NCBI RefSeq assembly: GCF_028622835.1
Contig: NZ_CP117677.1
Coordinates: forward strand, 1,908,820 to 1,972,819
From: Caloramator sp. mosi_1
GTDB taxonomy: Bacteria; Bacillota; Clostridia; Clostridiales; Caloramatoraceae
Direction: 5' to 3'
DNA: 64,000 bases
How positions within the stretch are numbered: position 1 is the first letter of the stretch; every line of letters starts with the position of its first letter. Below, one piece after another: positions 1-9,913 of the stretch. Made by a program: the position numbers and the translations under genes. The notes under the pieces were generated by a model that saw nothing but the letters and a program-made list of their open reading frames with translations, made no database searches and had not been told where the DNA came from.

Positions 1-803
1 AGCCTTTGCTGCAATAACGTGTTCGAGTGGTCCTCCTTGAATTCCAGGAAATATTGTTTTGTCTATAATCTTTGCATATTCTTCTTTACAAAGTATAGCA
101 CCACCTCTTGGGCCACGTAATGTCTTGTGGGTTGTTGTTGTAACAAAATCTGCATACTCTACAGGGTTTGGATGAAGTCCTGCTGCCACAAGTCCTGCAA
201 TATGTGCCATATCCACCATCATATATGCACCAATCTCATCACATATCTCTCTTATCCTCTTAAAGTCAATTATCCTTGGATATGCACTAGCACCTGCTAC
301 AACCATCTTTGGTTTTTCCTTATGTGCTATTTTTCTTAGTTCTTCATAGTCTATGTATCCATCTTCATTTACACCATAGGATATAAAATTAAATAACTTA
401 CCCGAAAAATTTACAGAGCTACCGTGGGTCAAATGTCCACCGTGTGCTAAATTCATACCTAATACTTTGTCTCCTACTTCAAGCACAGATAGATAAACCG
501 CCATATTTGCTTGTGAGCCTGAGTGTGGCTGAACATTTGCGTGTTCTGCACCAAATAATTTTTTCAATCTTTCTCTTGCTAAATCTTCAACCACATCAAC
601 ATATTCACATCCACCATAGTACCTTTTTCCAGGGTAACCTTCAGCATATTTATTAGTAAGCTGAGAACCTTGTGCCTCCATAACAGCCTTACTTGTAAAA
701 TTTTCTGATGCTATAAGTTCAATTTTATTTTGCTGCCTTTCCATTTCCTTTAAAATAGCCTCATATATCTCAGGGTCTACTTTTTAACTTGTTCTAAACT
801 CAT
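1..803 (-). CDS. glyA: Serine hydroxymethyltransferase, C-terminus beyond the window edge
   Basis: This PLP enzyme interconverts serine and glycine and loads one-carbon units onto tetrahydrofolate in the cytoplasm. The visible part reads without break from [15 protein letters not shown] through LIASENF, the [16 protein letters not shown] stretch and [14 protein letters not shown], where the second lysine is the expected PLP lysine. The start is the ATG at 803-801, preceded by an AGGAG-like site. After M-S-L-E-Q-V-K-K the frame meets a stop inside a five-A run at about 781-785. One added A gives KKVDPEIYE and rejoins the conserved protein, so I read this as a sequence error. The gene runs off the left edge, so its end and neighbour are unseen. 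Identity is very secure. Confidence 0.95.
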
Positions 804-934
804 TATACCCTCTCCTTTAAAATATCTTCTATAATAAATTATAGAATTATTAGACTATTTTTACAAGAATGAATTAAATCTAATATACTATTTACCTTAA
901 TCTGTAATTTATTTTATAAATTTAACAATTGTAT

Positions 935-1171
935 CTATAAGGTCCTCTCTTCCTGTTCTGAAACACTATCTTCTGAAGCCTTTAAAATACAAGACTTTGA
1001 GTAGTTTTCCAAAACAAGTGCACCTACTTTACTTATAGCTGCTCTAACTGCCGCAACCTGTACTAAAATATCTCTGCAGTCAGCATTGTTTTCTATCATC
1101 TTTTCAATTCCTTTTACTTGACCTTCAATTCTCCTTAGTCTTTTTACTAAATCTTCCTTTGTACAATTCAT
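935..1171 (-). CDS. CsoR/RcnR (DUF156) family metal- or persulfide-sensing repressor
   Basis: A 78-residue all-helical repressor of the DUF156 family, recognised from LVKRLRRIEGQVKGIEKMI near residues 9-26 and NADCRDILVQVAAVRAAI at 29-46. Copper-sensing CsoR uses Cys, His, Cys with gaps of 25 and 29 residues from the first Cys. Here Cys32 and Cys61 match the two cysteines but the His position is Tyr57. Two cysteines without the His is the pattern of CstR, which senses persulfide or sulfane sulfur, so copper sensing is less likely. This is inference from motif positions only. The start overlaps the end of tcdA by 47 bases as sequenced; the true overlap may be smaller if a base is missing in the GGGGG run at about 1180. 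Confidence 0.85.
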   Translation of the reverse strand: MNCTKEDLVKRLRRIEGQVKGIEKMIENNADCRDILVQVAAVRAAISKVGALVLENYSKSCILKASEDSVSEQEERTL

Positions 1172-1930
1172 TTTTTACCCCCTTAATAATATCTTTTATT
1201 ACCTCACCTGCAATTATAAGTCCAACAACCGATGGAACAAAGGATATGCTACCAGGTATTTGTCTTCTTGCACTGCAAGTCCTTTGAGCCGTTGGAGGAC
1301 ATATACAGTTTGTTTTACAAGAATGTTCACTGTTATTATTTATTTTTATAGGAGCTTCCTTTGAATAAACAACCTTTAAATCCTTAACCCCTCGCTTTTT
1401 TAGTTCAGTACGCATAACCTTTGCAAGAGGACAAACAGAAGTTTTGTATATATCTGCTACTTCAAATTTAGTTGGATCTAATTTGTTTCCCGCCCCCATA
1501 CTACTAATAATTGGTATATTTTTTCTTTGCACCTTACAACCAAATCAATTTTAGATGATACAGTATCTATAGCATCTATTACATAATCATAATCATCTTT
1601 CAAGAGCTCTTCTGCTGTATCTTTATTATAAAACATTTTATATGTAATTACTTCACACTTTGGATTTATATCCTTAATTCTTTCTGCCATAACCTCAACC
1701 TTTGGTTTTCCAACTGTTTTAGTTGTTGCGTGTATTTGTCTATTAATATTAGTTAAACACACATCATCATCATCTACTAAAACTAAACAGCCTATTCCAC
1801 TTCTTGCAAGTGCTTCAACTGCAAAGGAACCTACCCCTCCTACTCCAAACACCGCAACCTTACTGTTTCTCAGCATTTCTAAGGCTTCCTGTCCAATTAA
1901 AAGTTCTGTTCTTGAAAATGGTCCTAACAT
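1125..1930 (-). CDS. tcdA: tRNA threonylcarbamoyladenosine dehydratase (ThiF/E1-like)
   Basis: E1-like ATP-dependent enzyme that cyclises the t6A37 base of ANN-decoding tRNAs to ct6A. The N-terminal half shows the Rossmann nucleotide site VAVFGVGGVGSFAVEALARSG (about residues 26-46), then DDDDVCLTNINRQIHATTKTVGKPK, the typical substrate and ATP-binding block, and DYVIDAIDTVSSK. A single-base loss at about 1518-1530 breaks the frame after VVRCKEK; the next frame continues NIPIISSMGAGNKLDPTKFEV and ends with PGSISFVPSVVGLIIAGEVIKDI. The gene lies directly downstream of 6S RNA and aspS, the same arrangement as yrvM in Bacillus. The stop at 1125 falls inside csoR, so the last dozen residues may be frame-shifted. 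Family call is firm. Confidence 0.9.
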
Positions 1931-1952
1931 TTTTTACCTCCTTAGACGTAAG

Positions 1953-2147
1953 AAAAACCCACCGTATCGGTTGATGGACAGATTGAACCTGCTCTCAGCA
2001 GGTGGGTGTCCTCCCTAAAGATTCACGCTTCCTGCTACTATTGTGCAGGCCTGCAATCCACTTTAGGAGACCGGACTCCCTTTGTATTGATGTTGGCTCA
2101 ATACTTAATCCATCTTAACGAATACGGCAGGCTATATTCAATTAGAT
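1953..2147 (-). ncRNA. ssrS: 6S RNA (SsrS/BsrA)
   Basis: A non-coding RNA that mimics an open promoter and sequesters the housekeeping RNA polymerase holoenzyme. On the minus strand the 5' arm CCGTATTCGTTAAGATGG pairs with the 3' arm CCATCAACCGATACGG to form the closing stem around a long interrupted hairpin of about 180 nt with a central bulge. It ends in a T-rich tail after GATACGGTGGG. The position between aspS and tcdA (yrvM) is the known location of bsrA in Bacillus subtilis, which strongly supports the call. A near-perfect sigma-A promoter lies just upstream. End points are estimates from the stem and the promoter. Confidence 0.85.
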
Positions 2148-2154
2148 TACTTGT

Positions 2155-2183
2155 ATTATACAACAGAAATTTTGTTTTGTAAA
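2155..2183 (-). promoter_or_regulatory. Sigma-A promoter of 6S RNA
   Basis: On the minus strand TTTACA (2183-2178) and TATAAT (2160-2155) are separated by exactly 17 bases. Transcription should start about 7-8 bases further on, near 2147, giving a short 5' lead into the 6S closing stem. Confidence 0.8.
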
Positions 2184-2266
2184 CTTTATTACTACCTCAT
2201 CGGTATATTTAATATATCATTTTATCTTAACTTCATCAATCCACACTTTTAGGTTGTGTTGCATTT

Positions 2267-4052
2267 TTATCTTTCATTTTCTATTATTTGTATACCCAGC
2301 TCATCTAATTGTTTTTTATCAACTACATTTGGTGCATTTGATAAAGGGCAAGCTGCATTTTGGTTCTTTGGGAATGCTATAACATCCTTTATATTTTCAG
2401 TACCTGCAAGGAACATTATTAATCTGTCAAATCCGTATGCTATTCCACCGTGTGGAGGAGGCCCGAATTTGAAGGCTTCAAGTAAAAATCCAAATCTATC
2501 CCAAGCATCCTCCATTGTAAATCCTAAAGCCTTAAACATTCTCTCTTGAGTTTAGTGTCGTGGATTCTTATACTTCCTCCTCCAATTTCTTCACCATTTA
2601 ATACAATATCATAGGCCTTTGCTCTTACACTTCCCGGATCCTTTTCCAAAAGCTCAATATCCTCATCCATAGGTGACGTAAATGGATGGTGTACTGCTAC
2701 ATATCTTCCCTCTTCCTCGTCATATTCAAGTAGTGGAAACTCTGTAACCCATAGGAACTTATATTCTTTATTTTCTGGACCTATAAGACCAAGCTTTCTT
2801 GCAAGTTCAAGTCTTAGGGCACCTAATGAAGCAAAAACAACCTTTGGTTTATCAGCAACTATTAATATTAAGTCTCCATCCTTTGCTTCAGTCTTTTCTA
2901 TTATTGCATTTATTTCTTCTTCCTTTAGGAACTTTGCAATTTGTGATTTTATCTCTCCGTCCTTAAGTGCTATCCAAGCAAGACCCTTTGCACCATAAGT
3001 CTTAACAAATTCAGTTAATCTATCTATCTCTTTTCTTCCAAAATCGGCACAACCTTCAGCATTTATCGCCCTTACATTACCACCTGCTAAAACAGTATCC
3101 TTAAATACCTTAAACTCTGAATCCTTAACAATGTCTGTTAAATCCTTTAGCTCCATACCAAATCTAATATCTGGTTTGTCTGAACCATATCTTTCCATAG
3201 CCTCTTTGTATGGCATTCTTATAAATGGAACTTCTATATCAATTCCCTTAACTTCTTTAAATAGTCTTTGTATAAATTTTTCATTTATTGATATAACATC
3301 ATCTACATCAACAAAGGACATCTCAATATCTATTTGAGTAAATTCTGGCTGTCTATTAGCTCTTAAGTCTTCATCTCTAAAACATCTTACTATCTGAAAA
3401 TATCTGTCATATCCTGAAATCATAAGTAATTGCTTAAATATTTGTGGTGATTGAGGAAGTGCATAAAACTTTCCTGGAAAATTTCTACTTGGAACTAAGT
3501 AGTCTCTTGCACCTTCTGGAGTACTTTTTGTTAAATATGGAGTTTCTATTTCTAAGAATCCATTTTCATCAAAAAGTCACGTACTACCTTTGCTGCCTTA
3601 TGTCTTATCATTAGATTTCTTTGTAAATCCGGTCTTCTTAAGTCCAAATATCTATATTTTAATCTTATTGCTTCTGATGCATCAAGATTTTCCTTTATAT
3701 ATATTGGTGGGGTTTCTGATTCTGAAAGAATCTTTAATGCTTCTGCCTTTATCTCTACTTTACCAGTTGGCATATTTAAATTTGGAGATTCTCTTAATAC
3801 AACTTCTCCTGTTACTGCAAGAACATACTCACTTCTTATAGAATGTGCCTTTTCAAAGGCTTCTTTATTTATTTCGTCACCAAATACAACCTGAACAATC
3901 CCTGTTCTATCTCTTAAGTCTACAAATATTAGTCCACCTAAATCTCTTCTTCTTTGAACCCATCCCATTACTGTTACTTTGCTTCCCACTTTGTCTTCTG
4001 TTACTTCTCCACACATACAGGTTCTCTTTAAGCCATTTAATGCTTCTGCCAT
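2267..4052 (-). CDS. aspS: Aspartyl-tRNA synthetase
   Basis: Class IIb synthetase that charges tRNA-Asp, about 596 residues, the normal bacterial size. The N-terminal OB-fold reads [26 protein letters not shown]. Motif 2 is [23 protein letters not shown], the GAD insertion follows, and motif 3 is [14 protein letters not shown] near the C-terminus. Two frame breaks are visible: at about 3568 ([18 protein letters not shown] needs one more T) and at about 2545 ([15 protein letters not shown] needs one more T). Both restore conserved sequence. It lies 16 bases after hisS and should share its T-box-controlled transcript. Whether it is discriminating or also charges tRNA-Asn was not determined. Confidence 0.96.
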
Positions 4053-4068
4053 TTTTTACCCTCCTTAA

Positions 4069-5316
4069 TTATAAATTAAACTTAATTTCCTCTATGGAAG
4101 TTTCTTTTTCTTCGCCAGTTGCCATATTTTTGATTTTAACTATTCCTTTATCTAATTCATCATCACCAATTATAATTACATAATTTGCACCTATCTTGTT
4201 TGCATATTTCATTTGAGCTTTTAAACTTCTGTTCATCAAGTCCTTTTCTACACTTATGCCCTCTCTCCTCAAGTCAAAAGCTATCTTTGATGATGCCTTT
4301 TTGCTCTTTCACCTAAACTTGCAATATATATTAAATTAGGTTTTATATTTGGTATCTCGATTCCCTTTGATTCAAGCATAAGTATCAATCTTTCAATACC
4401 AAGGCCAAATCCAACTGCTGGTGTTTTTGATCCACCTATTTCTTCAATTAAATTGTCATATCTTCCGCCACCACAAACTGTACTCTTTGCACCTATGTCC
4501 TCTGATATTATTTCAAAAACTGTTTTTGTATAATAATCTAATCCTCTAACTATATATGGGTCAACAACATAATTTATTTTTAGTGCATCTAATTCTGATT
4601 TTAAATCTTCAAAGTGAGTCTTACATTCATCACATATATAGTCAATTACAACAGGTGCACCTTCTGCAATTTTTTGCAGGTATCGTTTTTACAATCAAGT
4701 ACTCTTAATGGATTTCTTTCATATCTTTCTTTGCAAGTTGGACAGAGATTATTAAAGTTCTCCTTTAAATATTCCTTAAGAGCATTGTTATAATTTGGTC
4801 TACAATTTGGACATCCAATGTTATTAATATTGACTGTTAAATCCATTAGTCCAAGGTTATTGAAAAACGTAAATGCAAGTGATATTACCTCTGCATCTGC
4901 TGATGCATCACCAGAACCAAACAGTTCAACACCAAATTGATGGTGTTCCCTTAATCTTCCCTTTTGTACCTGTTCATATCTAAATACTGGTGTTATATAA
5001 AAAAGCTTTGTAGGTTGTACTTCTGAGTAAAGGCCATTCTCTAAAAGGCTCTTGCTGCTGGGGCAGTTCCTTCTGGTTTTAATGTTATACTTCTTCCTGC
5101 CTTATCTAAGAATGTGTACATTTCCTTTTGGAAGATATCTGTAGTCTCTCCAACTCCTCTTTGAACAAGTTCTGTATGTTCAAAGGTTGGTGTTCTTATT
5201 TCTGAAAATCCAAAATAAGAACAGACTTCCCTGACCTTTTGTTCTATGTACTGCCACTTATGAACATCCTTAGGTAAAACGTCTCTTGTTCCCTTTGGTG
5301 CCTTTGTTAACAACAT
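4069..5316 (-). CDS. hisS: Histidyl-tRNA synthetase
   Basis: Class II synthetase charging tRNA-His, about 416 residues. The N-terminus [17 protein letters not shown] and the motif 2 region [21 protein letters not shown] are typical. The middle has the cysteine-rich insertion GCPNCRPNY...[20 protein letters not shown] found in Firmicute HisRS, a likely zinc site. The C-terminal anticodon-binding domain ends in [21 protein letters not shown]. Breaks lie at about 5040, 4670 and 4280-4300 and are read as sequencing deletions. The ATG at 5316 follows AAGGAGGGATATT. It is the first gene of a hisS-aspS operon with a T-box leader. Confidence 0.95.
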
Positions 5317-5344
5317 AATATCCCTCCTTAAATCTTTTTATCAA

Positions 5345-5577
5345 AGAAACCGTCCCTAAAGCAAGGGACGGGTATTATTCCCGCGGTGCCACCCTAATTG
5401 GCATAGCCCACTTAACTCTTTAACGCCGACAGCGTGTATCCCTACTTAATTCAGGTACAAACTCCAGGGTGTCCTTCATCTCCCTTAACTTTAAAACTGC
5501 TCTCAATCTAAGGCAGTTTCTCCCTGTAAAGTGTTTGGAAACTACTCCTCCCCTTCATAGTATTTAAATATAAATTT
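5345..5577 (-). promoter_or_regulatory. T-box leader of hisS-aspS
   Basis: Riboswitch that binds uncharged tRNA and prevents termination. The canonical T-box AGGGTGGCACCGCGGG is at 5395-5380 on the minus strand. It is followed by a terminator, CCGTCCCT...AGGGACGG (5371-5350), with a T-rich tail. A stem I region with the AGGGAGA element lies upstream. The likely specifier area at 5473-5469 reads GACAC, which contains both GAC (Asp) and, shifted by two, CAC (His). GAC followed by A fits the usual purine after the specifier. Confidence 0.9.
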
Positions 5578-5584
5578 TAGATTA

Positions 5585-5613
5585 ATTATACAAATTCAGA
5601 TATAAACTGTCAA
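5585..5613 (-). promoter_or_regulatory. Sigma-A promoter of the hisS-aspS T-box operon
   Basis: Consensus TTGACA (5613-5608) and TATAAT (5590-5585) with a 17-base spacer, immediately upstream of the T-box leader and just after the rmuC stop. It is the strongest promoter sequence in the window. Confidence 0.85.
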
Positions 5614-5651
5614 GTGATATACTTTATTTTACACCTTAATTGAATGATTTT

Positions 5652-6952
5652 TTATTTTTCATCATCCTCTATTAAAATTCTTTCACTTTCTTCTATAGGC
5701 AGTTCCTGAACCGTCTTTAGCTTTTTTCAATTGTCTTTGTCCTCTTTGCTGCTGTTTCAATAGTATTGCTTGCCTCCTGCAATTTCTTTTGCGTCTTTTC
5801 TAATATATCTCCAAACTTTGTAAACTCTGTTTTTACAGCCCCAAGTAGTGCCCAAACTTCACTTGACCTTTTTCAATTGCTAAGGTTCTAAATCCCATTT
5901 GAAGGCTATTTAAAAGAGCCGAAATAGTTGTTGGCCCTGTTATTATAACCTTATATTCCCTCTGCAATGTTTCGATCAATCCAACATTTCTAATTACCTC
6001 TGCAAATAAGCTTTCAGTTGGAAGAAACATTATTGCAAAATCTGTGGTATTAGGTGGATCAATATATTTTTCATATATGTTCTTTGCTTCTTGTTTTATT
6101 CTATTTTCAAGTTGTTTTCTTGCAGATTCAACACCTTCTTTGTTGCCCTCTTCCTGAGCATCAAGAAGCCTCTGATAGTCCTCCTGCGGAAATTTTGCAT
6201 CTATCGGAAGATAAACACATCTATTAAAATCGTCTTTGCCTGGTAATTTTACAGCAAATTCTACTCTATCTGAGCTACCCTTTTTAGTTACAACATTTTC
6301 ATCATATTGTTCCTTTGTTAGTATTTCTGAAATAATATTGGCAAGTTGAACTTCTCCCCATATACCTCTTGTTTTTACATTAGTTAATGCCCTTTTAGAT
6401 CGTTTACTCCTGTAGTTAAACTTTGGATTTCTCCAAGCTGCTTATAGAGGGCTTCAAGTCTTTCACTTATATTTTGAAAGGATTGAGACAATCTATTTTC
6501 TAATGTTGAATGAAGCTTTTCATCAACTGTCCTTCTCATCTCCTCCAGTTTAATGTTATTATCATTTTGTATCTGCGTTAGTTTTTCCTCTACACTCTGT
6601 CTTATTCTATCAAGACCATCTTGATTTTTCTTTAAAAAATCAATTAGCTGATTACTTACAACTTCAATCTGTTTATTTTGCATATTACCTATGTTTGTTA
6701 TCTGTGTATTTAAACTATCTGTTAGGCTTTTTATGCTTTGTGCTATTTCTATTCTGTTTTGACTTGAATTTTTATTTAATTCTTCTCTATTTCTAAGCAT
6801 CTCATCCTTTATAATGTTATTTACTCTATCTTCTAAGGATTGTGATAAATTTCTTAAAGGCTTTTCTAAATCTACAGAATTTTTTGTTTTAGAATGATGA
6901 TTATCTGCAACACTACTATTGCTATTAATAAAATTACAATTACTGTATCCAT
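5652..6952 (-). CDS. rmuC: DNA recombination protein RmuC
   Basis: RmuC limits DNA inversions and rearrangements and has a PD-(D/E)XK-like nuclease core. The ATG at 6952 gives a membrane anchor, MDTVIVILLIAIVVLQIIII, as expected for this family. A long coiled coil follows (about residues 35-190, rich in Q, E, N and K). The conserved core FLPTESLFAEVIRNVGL, REYKVIITGPTTISALLNSLQMGF and the C-terminal VQELPIEESERI are all present. Breaks lie at about 6885, 6380 and 5860-5720. An upstream ATG at 6980 would give a non-hydrophobic N-terminus in another frame and is rejected. About 433 residues, normal size. No operon partner is evident. Confidence 0.92.
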
Positions 6953-7043
6953 AAAACCATCCCCTCATACATTTTGTCATTAAAGTAAATAAGGTGCCAT
7001 AACTATAATTATATTATAGCACCATAAAAACTAAAACTATAAA

Positions 7044-7064
7044 CTTATTTTACCTTAAAATAAT
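7044..7064 (+). repeat. Left 21-bp direct repeat flanking the MITE
   Basis: A 21-bp segment beginning CTTATTTTACCTTAAAAT is repeated exactly at 7349-7369, on the other side of the 284-bp element. The repeated sequence is itself an imperfect palindrome (TTATTTTA-CCT-TAAAATAA). This is best read as a target-site duplication. Confidence 0.8.
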
Positions 7065-7348
7065 CAGGCTGTTGAAAAAGTCAATATAAGATAAGCCCCT
7101 TGAAGGATTTCCTTGGCATTCCTTCATTTCGCTAAGCAAGTCTAAGCTTTTCTTTGTTTGAAAAGTCCTACCCTCGCGATGCCCTCATCCTTGAGGGCCG
7201 CTCGGCTCGGCACATCGTGTACCGAATTACGGACCTTTTTCAAAGTCGAAAAGCAACACTTGCTAAAGCTTATGAAATATGCCTATTTGAAATCCTTTCA
7301 AGGGGCAATTTCATAATCAGAGCATCTTTTATGTTTGTCAACAATCTG
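7065..7348 (+). mobile_element. MITE-like element with terminal inverted repeats
   Basis: A 284-bp non-coding element in an otherwise empty gap. Its ends are CAGGCTGTTGA and TCAACAATCTG, inverted with two mismatches. The inverted similarity continues inward: GCCCCTTGAAGGATTTC near the left end matches the complement of GAAATCCTTTCAAGGGGC near the right end. The middle (about 7170-7235) is clearly richer in G+C than the flanks. Perfect 21-bp direct repeats lie on both sides. No transposase is encoded, so it would need one supplied in trans. A 69-codon reading frame on the plus strand spans it but has no ribosome site or family signature and is not called. Confidence 0.75.
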
Positions 7349-7369
7349 CTTATTTTACCTTAAAATAAT
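7349..7369 (+). repeat. Right 21-bp direct repeat flanking the MITE
   Basis: Exact copy of 7044-7064. The 21-bp length is long for a transposition footprint, and the palindromic character suggests the element chose a hairpin-forming, terminator-like target. Confidence 0.8.
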
Positions 7370-7373
7370 GCTA

Positions 7374-7505
7374 TTATTTATTTTTGTTTATATAAATATC
7401 TAATGCCTTTATGGCCTTTAATAATAATTGAATAGTAAGAACAGAAATAACAATACCAAGCACAAACATTACTATCCAAATTATTAATCCCCTCATCAAA
7501 TACAT
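7374..7505 (-). CDS. Small single-span membrane protein, 43 residues
   Basis: The frame starts with ATG at 7505 after a strong GGAGGTGATTTT ribosome site. It encodes MYLMRGLIIWIVMFVLGI followed by VISVLTIQLLLKAIKALD and a short lysine/asparagine tail. Residues 6-31 form one hydrophobic helix with an amphipathic continuation. I do not recognise a family. The good ribosome site and membrane pattern make it a credible gene despite its size. It lies directly beside the MITE and is divergent from lgt. Confidence 0.6.
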   Translation of the reverse strand: MYLMRGLIIWIVMFVLGIVISVLTIQLLLKAIKALDIYINKNK

Positions 7506-7646
7506 TACAAAATCACCTCCAACCCTATTTTTATTATAGAGTATTAAGTCAAAAGTGTAAATTAAACTTATACAATAAAATTTTTATTCTTCCTTTTAGT
7601 GAAATATGTGATAAAATAAAAATATCATCAATAAGGAGTGATGCGA

Positions 7647-8408
7647 TTGAATCCAATAGCCTTTTACATTTTTGGAGTTGCTATAAGATGGTACGGCATT
7701 TTAATAGCCTTAGGAATGCTTATAGCTTTTGTTGTTGCTAAAATTAATTCAAAGTATTTAAATGTTAATTACGAACAATTTGTAGATTGTGCTTTAGTAT
7801 CTCTTCCCTTTGGAATAATTGGTGCACGCCTATACTATGTAATATTCAATTACAGTTTGTATATAAAAATCCAATAGAAATTCTAAACATAAGACAGGGT
7901 GGACTTGCTATCCACGGAGGAATAATATTTGGAATACTTGCTGCTTACATATATTCAAAGAAAAAGAGAATTAACCTGTTAACCTACCTTGATTTAGCTG
8001 CACCTTCAATTGTTCTTGCACAATCTGTAGGTAGGTGGGGTAACTTTTTAATCAAGAAGCCCACGGCAGTGAGGTATCTAAAGAATTTATAAGCAAGTTC
8101 CCTGAATTTATTCAAAGGGAATGCTTATTGAAGGAAAATACTATCACCCAACCTTTCTATATGAATCTCTATGGAATCTTATAATTTTTATAATTTTAAT
8201 CCTTTTTGTAAGAAATGTTATAACAAAACGTGGAAACATATTCTTTTTATATGTTCTTTTGTATTCTATCGGAAGATATTTTATAGAAGGATTAAGAACA
8301 GACAGCCTAATGATAGGTCCTTTTAGAACAGCACAATTAGTCAGCATTATTGGAATTGTAGTTTCAATTGTTTTTATAATTTTAAATAAAAATAGTGAAC
8401 TGTACTAA
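7647..8408 (+). CDS. lgt: Prolipoprotein diacylglyceryl transferase
   Basis: Integral membrane enzyme that moves a diacylglyceryl group from phosphatidylglycerol to the lipobox cysteine of prelipoproteins. The N-terminus [22 protein letters not shown] is characteristic. The signature region [22 protein letters not shown] and [14 protein letters not shown] follows, and then [13 protein letters not shown] prefer the TTG at 7647: AAGGAG (7633-7638) is 8 bases away, whereas ATG 7641 is too close. Three single-base losses at about 7855, 8045 and 8115 break the frame; adding T, T and G restores it. About 255 residues. It is monocistronic and ends before a shared terminator with hemZ. Confidence 0.94.
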
Positions 8409-8450
8409 TTTTGTTTAATTTTTACATACTTTAATTTAAAAACCAAAGGC

Positions 8451-8503
8451 AAAATAAACGACATCCATAACCTAAAAACTTAGTTATGAATGTCGTTTAT
8501 TTT
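8451..8503. terminator. Bidirectional terminator between lgt and hemZ
   Basis: A long hairpin, AAATAAACGACAT...ATGTCGTTTATTT, with A-rich and T-rich flanks. It serves converging lgt (+) and hemZ (-); the hemZ stop codon lies at its right edge. Confidence 0.85.
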
Positions 8504-9904
8504 ATGTATCACTTAATGCCTTTAACTTTTTATAGATCATCTCATCGATTCTACTAATATATTCCCTAACATCCTTTACATTTGCCACTCTTTCTATTCT
8601 ATTTTCATCTTCATAAACAATCTTTGTAATAGCATCTGCACCTAAGGATATTATAGAAATATTTTCCGCAATCATTTGTATGTTATATATACATTCTTTT
8701 CCCTTTTACTGTATCCTACATTTTCTAACGGACTCACCATATTCTTCTGTCTATACATATAGTAAGGAATCATCCCAATTTCTCTACAGCATTGAGAAGC
8801 ATAGTTATACATTGATACTGCACTATCTGTTTTACTTTTATAATCTATCTCATTTAATATTGATGCCCTCTTTATTGCCATAGTATGTATTGTAATGCTT
8901 TCAGGCGAAAGCTTTTTAAGTTCTGACATAGTTTTGTCTATAGAACTTAAATCTTCATCAGGCAGCCCTATTATAATATCCATATTTATATTATCAAATC
9001 CTATATCACGTGCCATATAAAATTTATCTATAATATCTTTTGTTGTGTGTCTTCTTCCAATTTTGACAAGCGTCTCCTCATTCATTGTCTGTGGATTTAT
9101 GCTAATCCTTGTCACACCATAGCTTTTAAGTATCTTCAGTTTCTGTCTATTAATTGAATCTGGTCTTCCTGCCTCAAAGGTAAATTCCCTAATAGAATGT
9201 AGGTTTACATAACCTTCTAACCTGTTAAGCAACCTATCTATCTGTTCAGCTGTTAAAGATGAGGGCGTACCCCTCCAAAATATAAAGTATCGATTGATAT
9301 ATTATTATTCTTCAAATATCCTAAGACTGCATCAAATTCCCTAATAAGTGCATCTACATATTTTTCTGCTAAATTTTCATTTCCATATATTGAATTAGAT
9401 GCAAAGGAACAGTATACACATCTTGTTGGACAAAATGGAATGCCAACATATAAGCTAACCGCATTTTTATTTTTATCTAAAAATCTTGCTTCGTTTTCTG
9501 CAACCTCTATGGTTAAATTAGCCTTGTCCTTGCTTAAAAGATAGTACTCTATTAAATACTTTTTTATTTCTTCAGAAGTATACCCTCTTTTTTAAGTTCG
9601 TGTACTATCTTTGTTGGTCTTATTCCAACCAATATTCCCCAGGGAATATTTTTATTAAAATATCTACTAAGTGCCCTAAGAGCAGTTCTTTTTAAGGAGT
9701 TTTTTATTGATTTTATATCATTTTTATCTATACAATCTTTTTCAATAATTTCTCCTATTTTAAACAAAACCTTGTCTTCATCTAAAATACTTATTATATC
9801 ATAATTGTCTTGGCAAAATTCTATTTCTTCCTTTTCATAAAAAGATTCAGTATTTGAAATACTTCATACCTGTAATCGTGTCCTATAAGTCCTACTCTTA
9901 TCAT
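8502..9904 (-). CDS. hemZ: Oxygen-independent coproporphyrinogen dehydrogenase HemZ
   Basis: Radical SAM enzyme of the HemN/HemZ family, about 467 residues. The cluster motif is CPTRCVYC (CxxxCxxC) at about 9420, after GIPF and before SFASNS. YFGGGTPSSL, the SAM-binding glycine motif, spans a lost G at about 9275. EFTFEAGRPDSINRQKL and RISINPQTMNEETL follow. The gene begins MIRVGLIGHDYRYEVF at 9904 with an AGGTG site. Breaks are at about 9840, 9590, 9275 and 8690. HemZ is usual in Clostridia within the relA-dtd-MBL cluster, as here. True heme synthesis is not implied, since no other heme gene is in view; the HemZ substrate in anaerobes is not firmly settled. Confidence 0.88.
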
Positions 9905-9913
9905 CCTATACAC

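Noticed and set aside
127..656. Plus-strand frames inside glyA
   Set aside because: They lie wholly antisense to a strongly conserved gene and have no family match or ribosome site.
2267..4052. aspS as a pseudogene or programmed frameshift
   Set aside because: Breaks occur in most long genes, lie mainly in base runs and show no slippery-site or stem arrangement, so sequence error is simpler.
7154..7363. 69-codon reading frame across the MITE
   Set aside because: No ribosome site, no family signature, and it spans the inverted repeats and one target copy, so it is most likely chance coding in the element.
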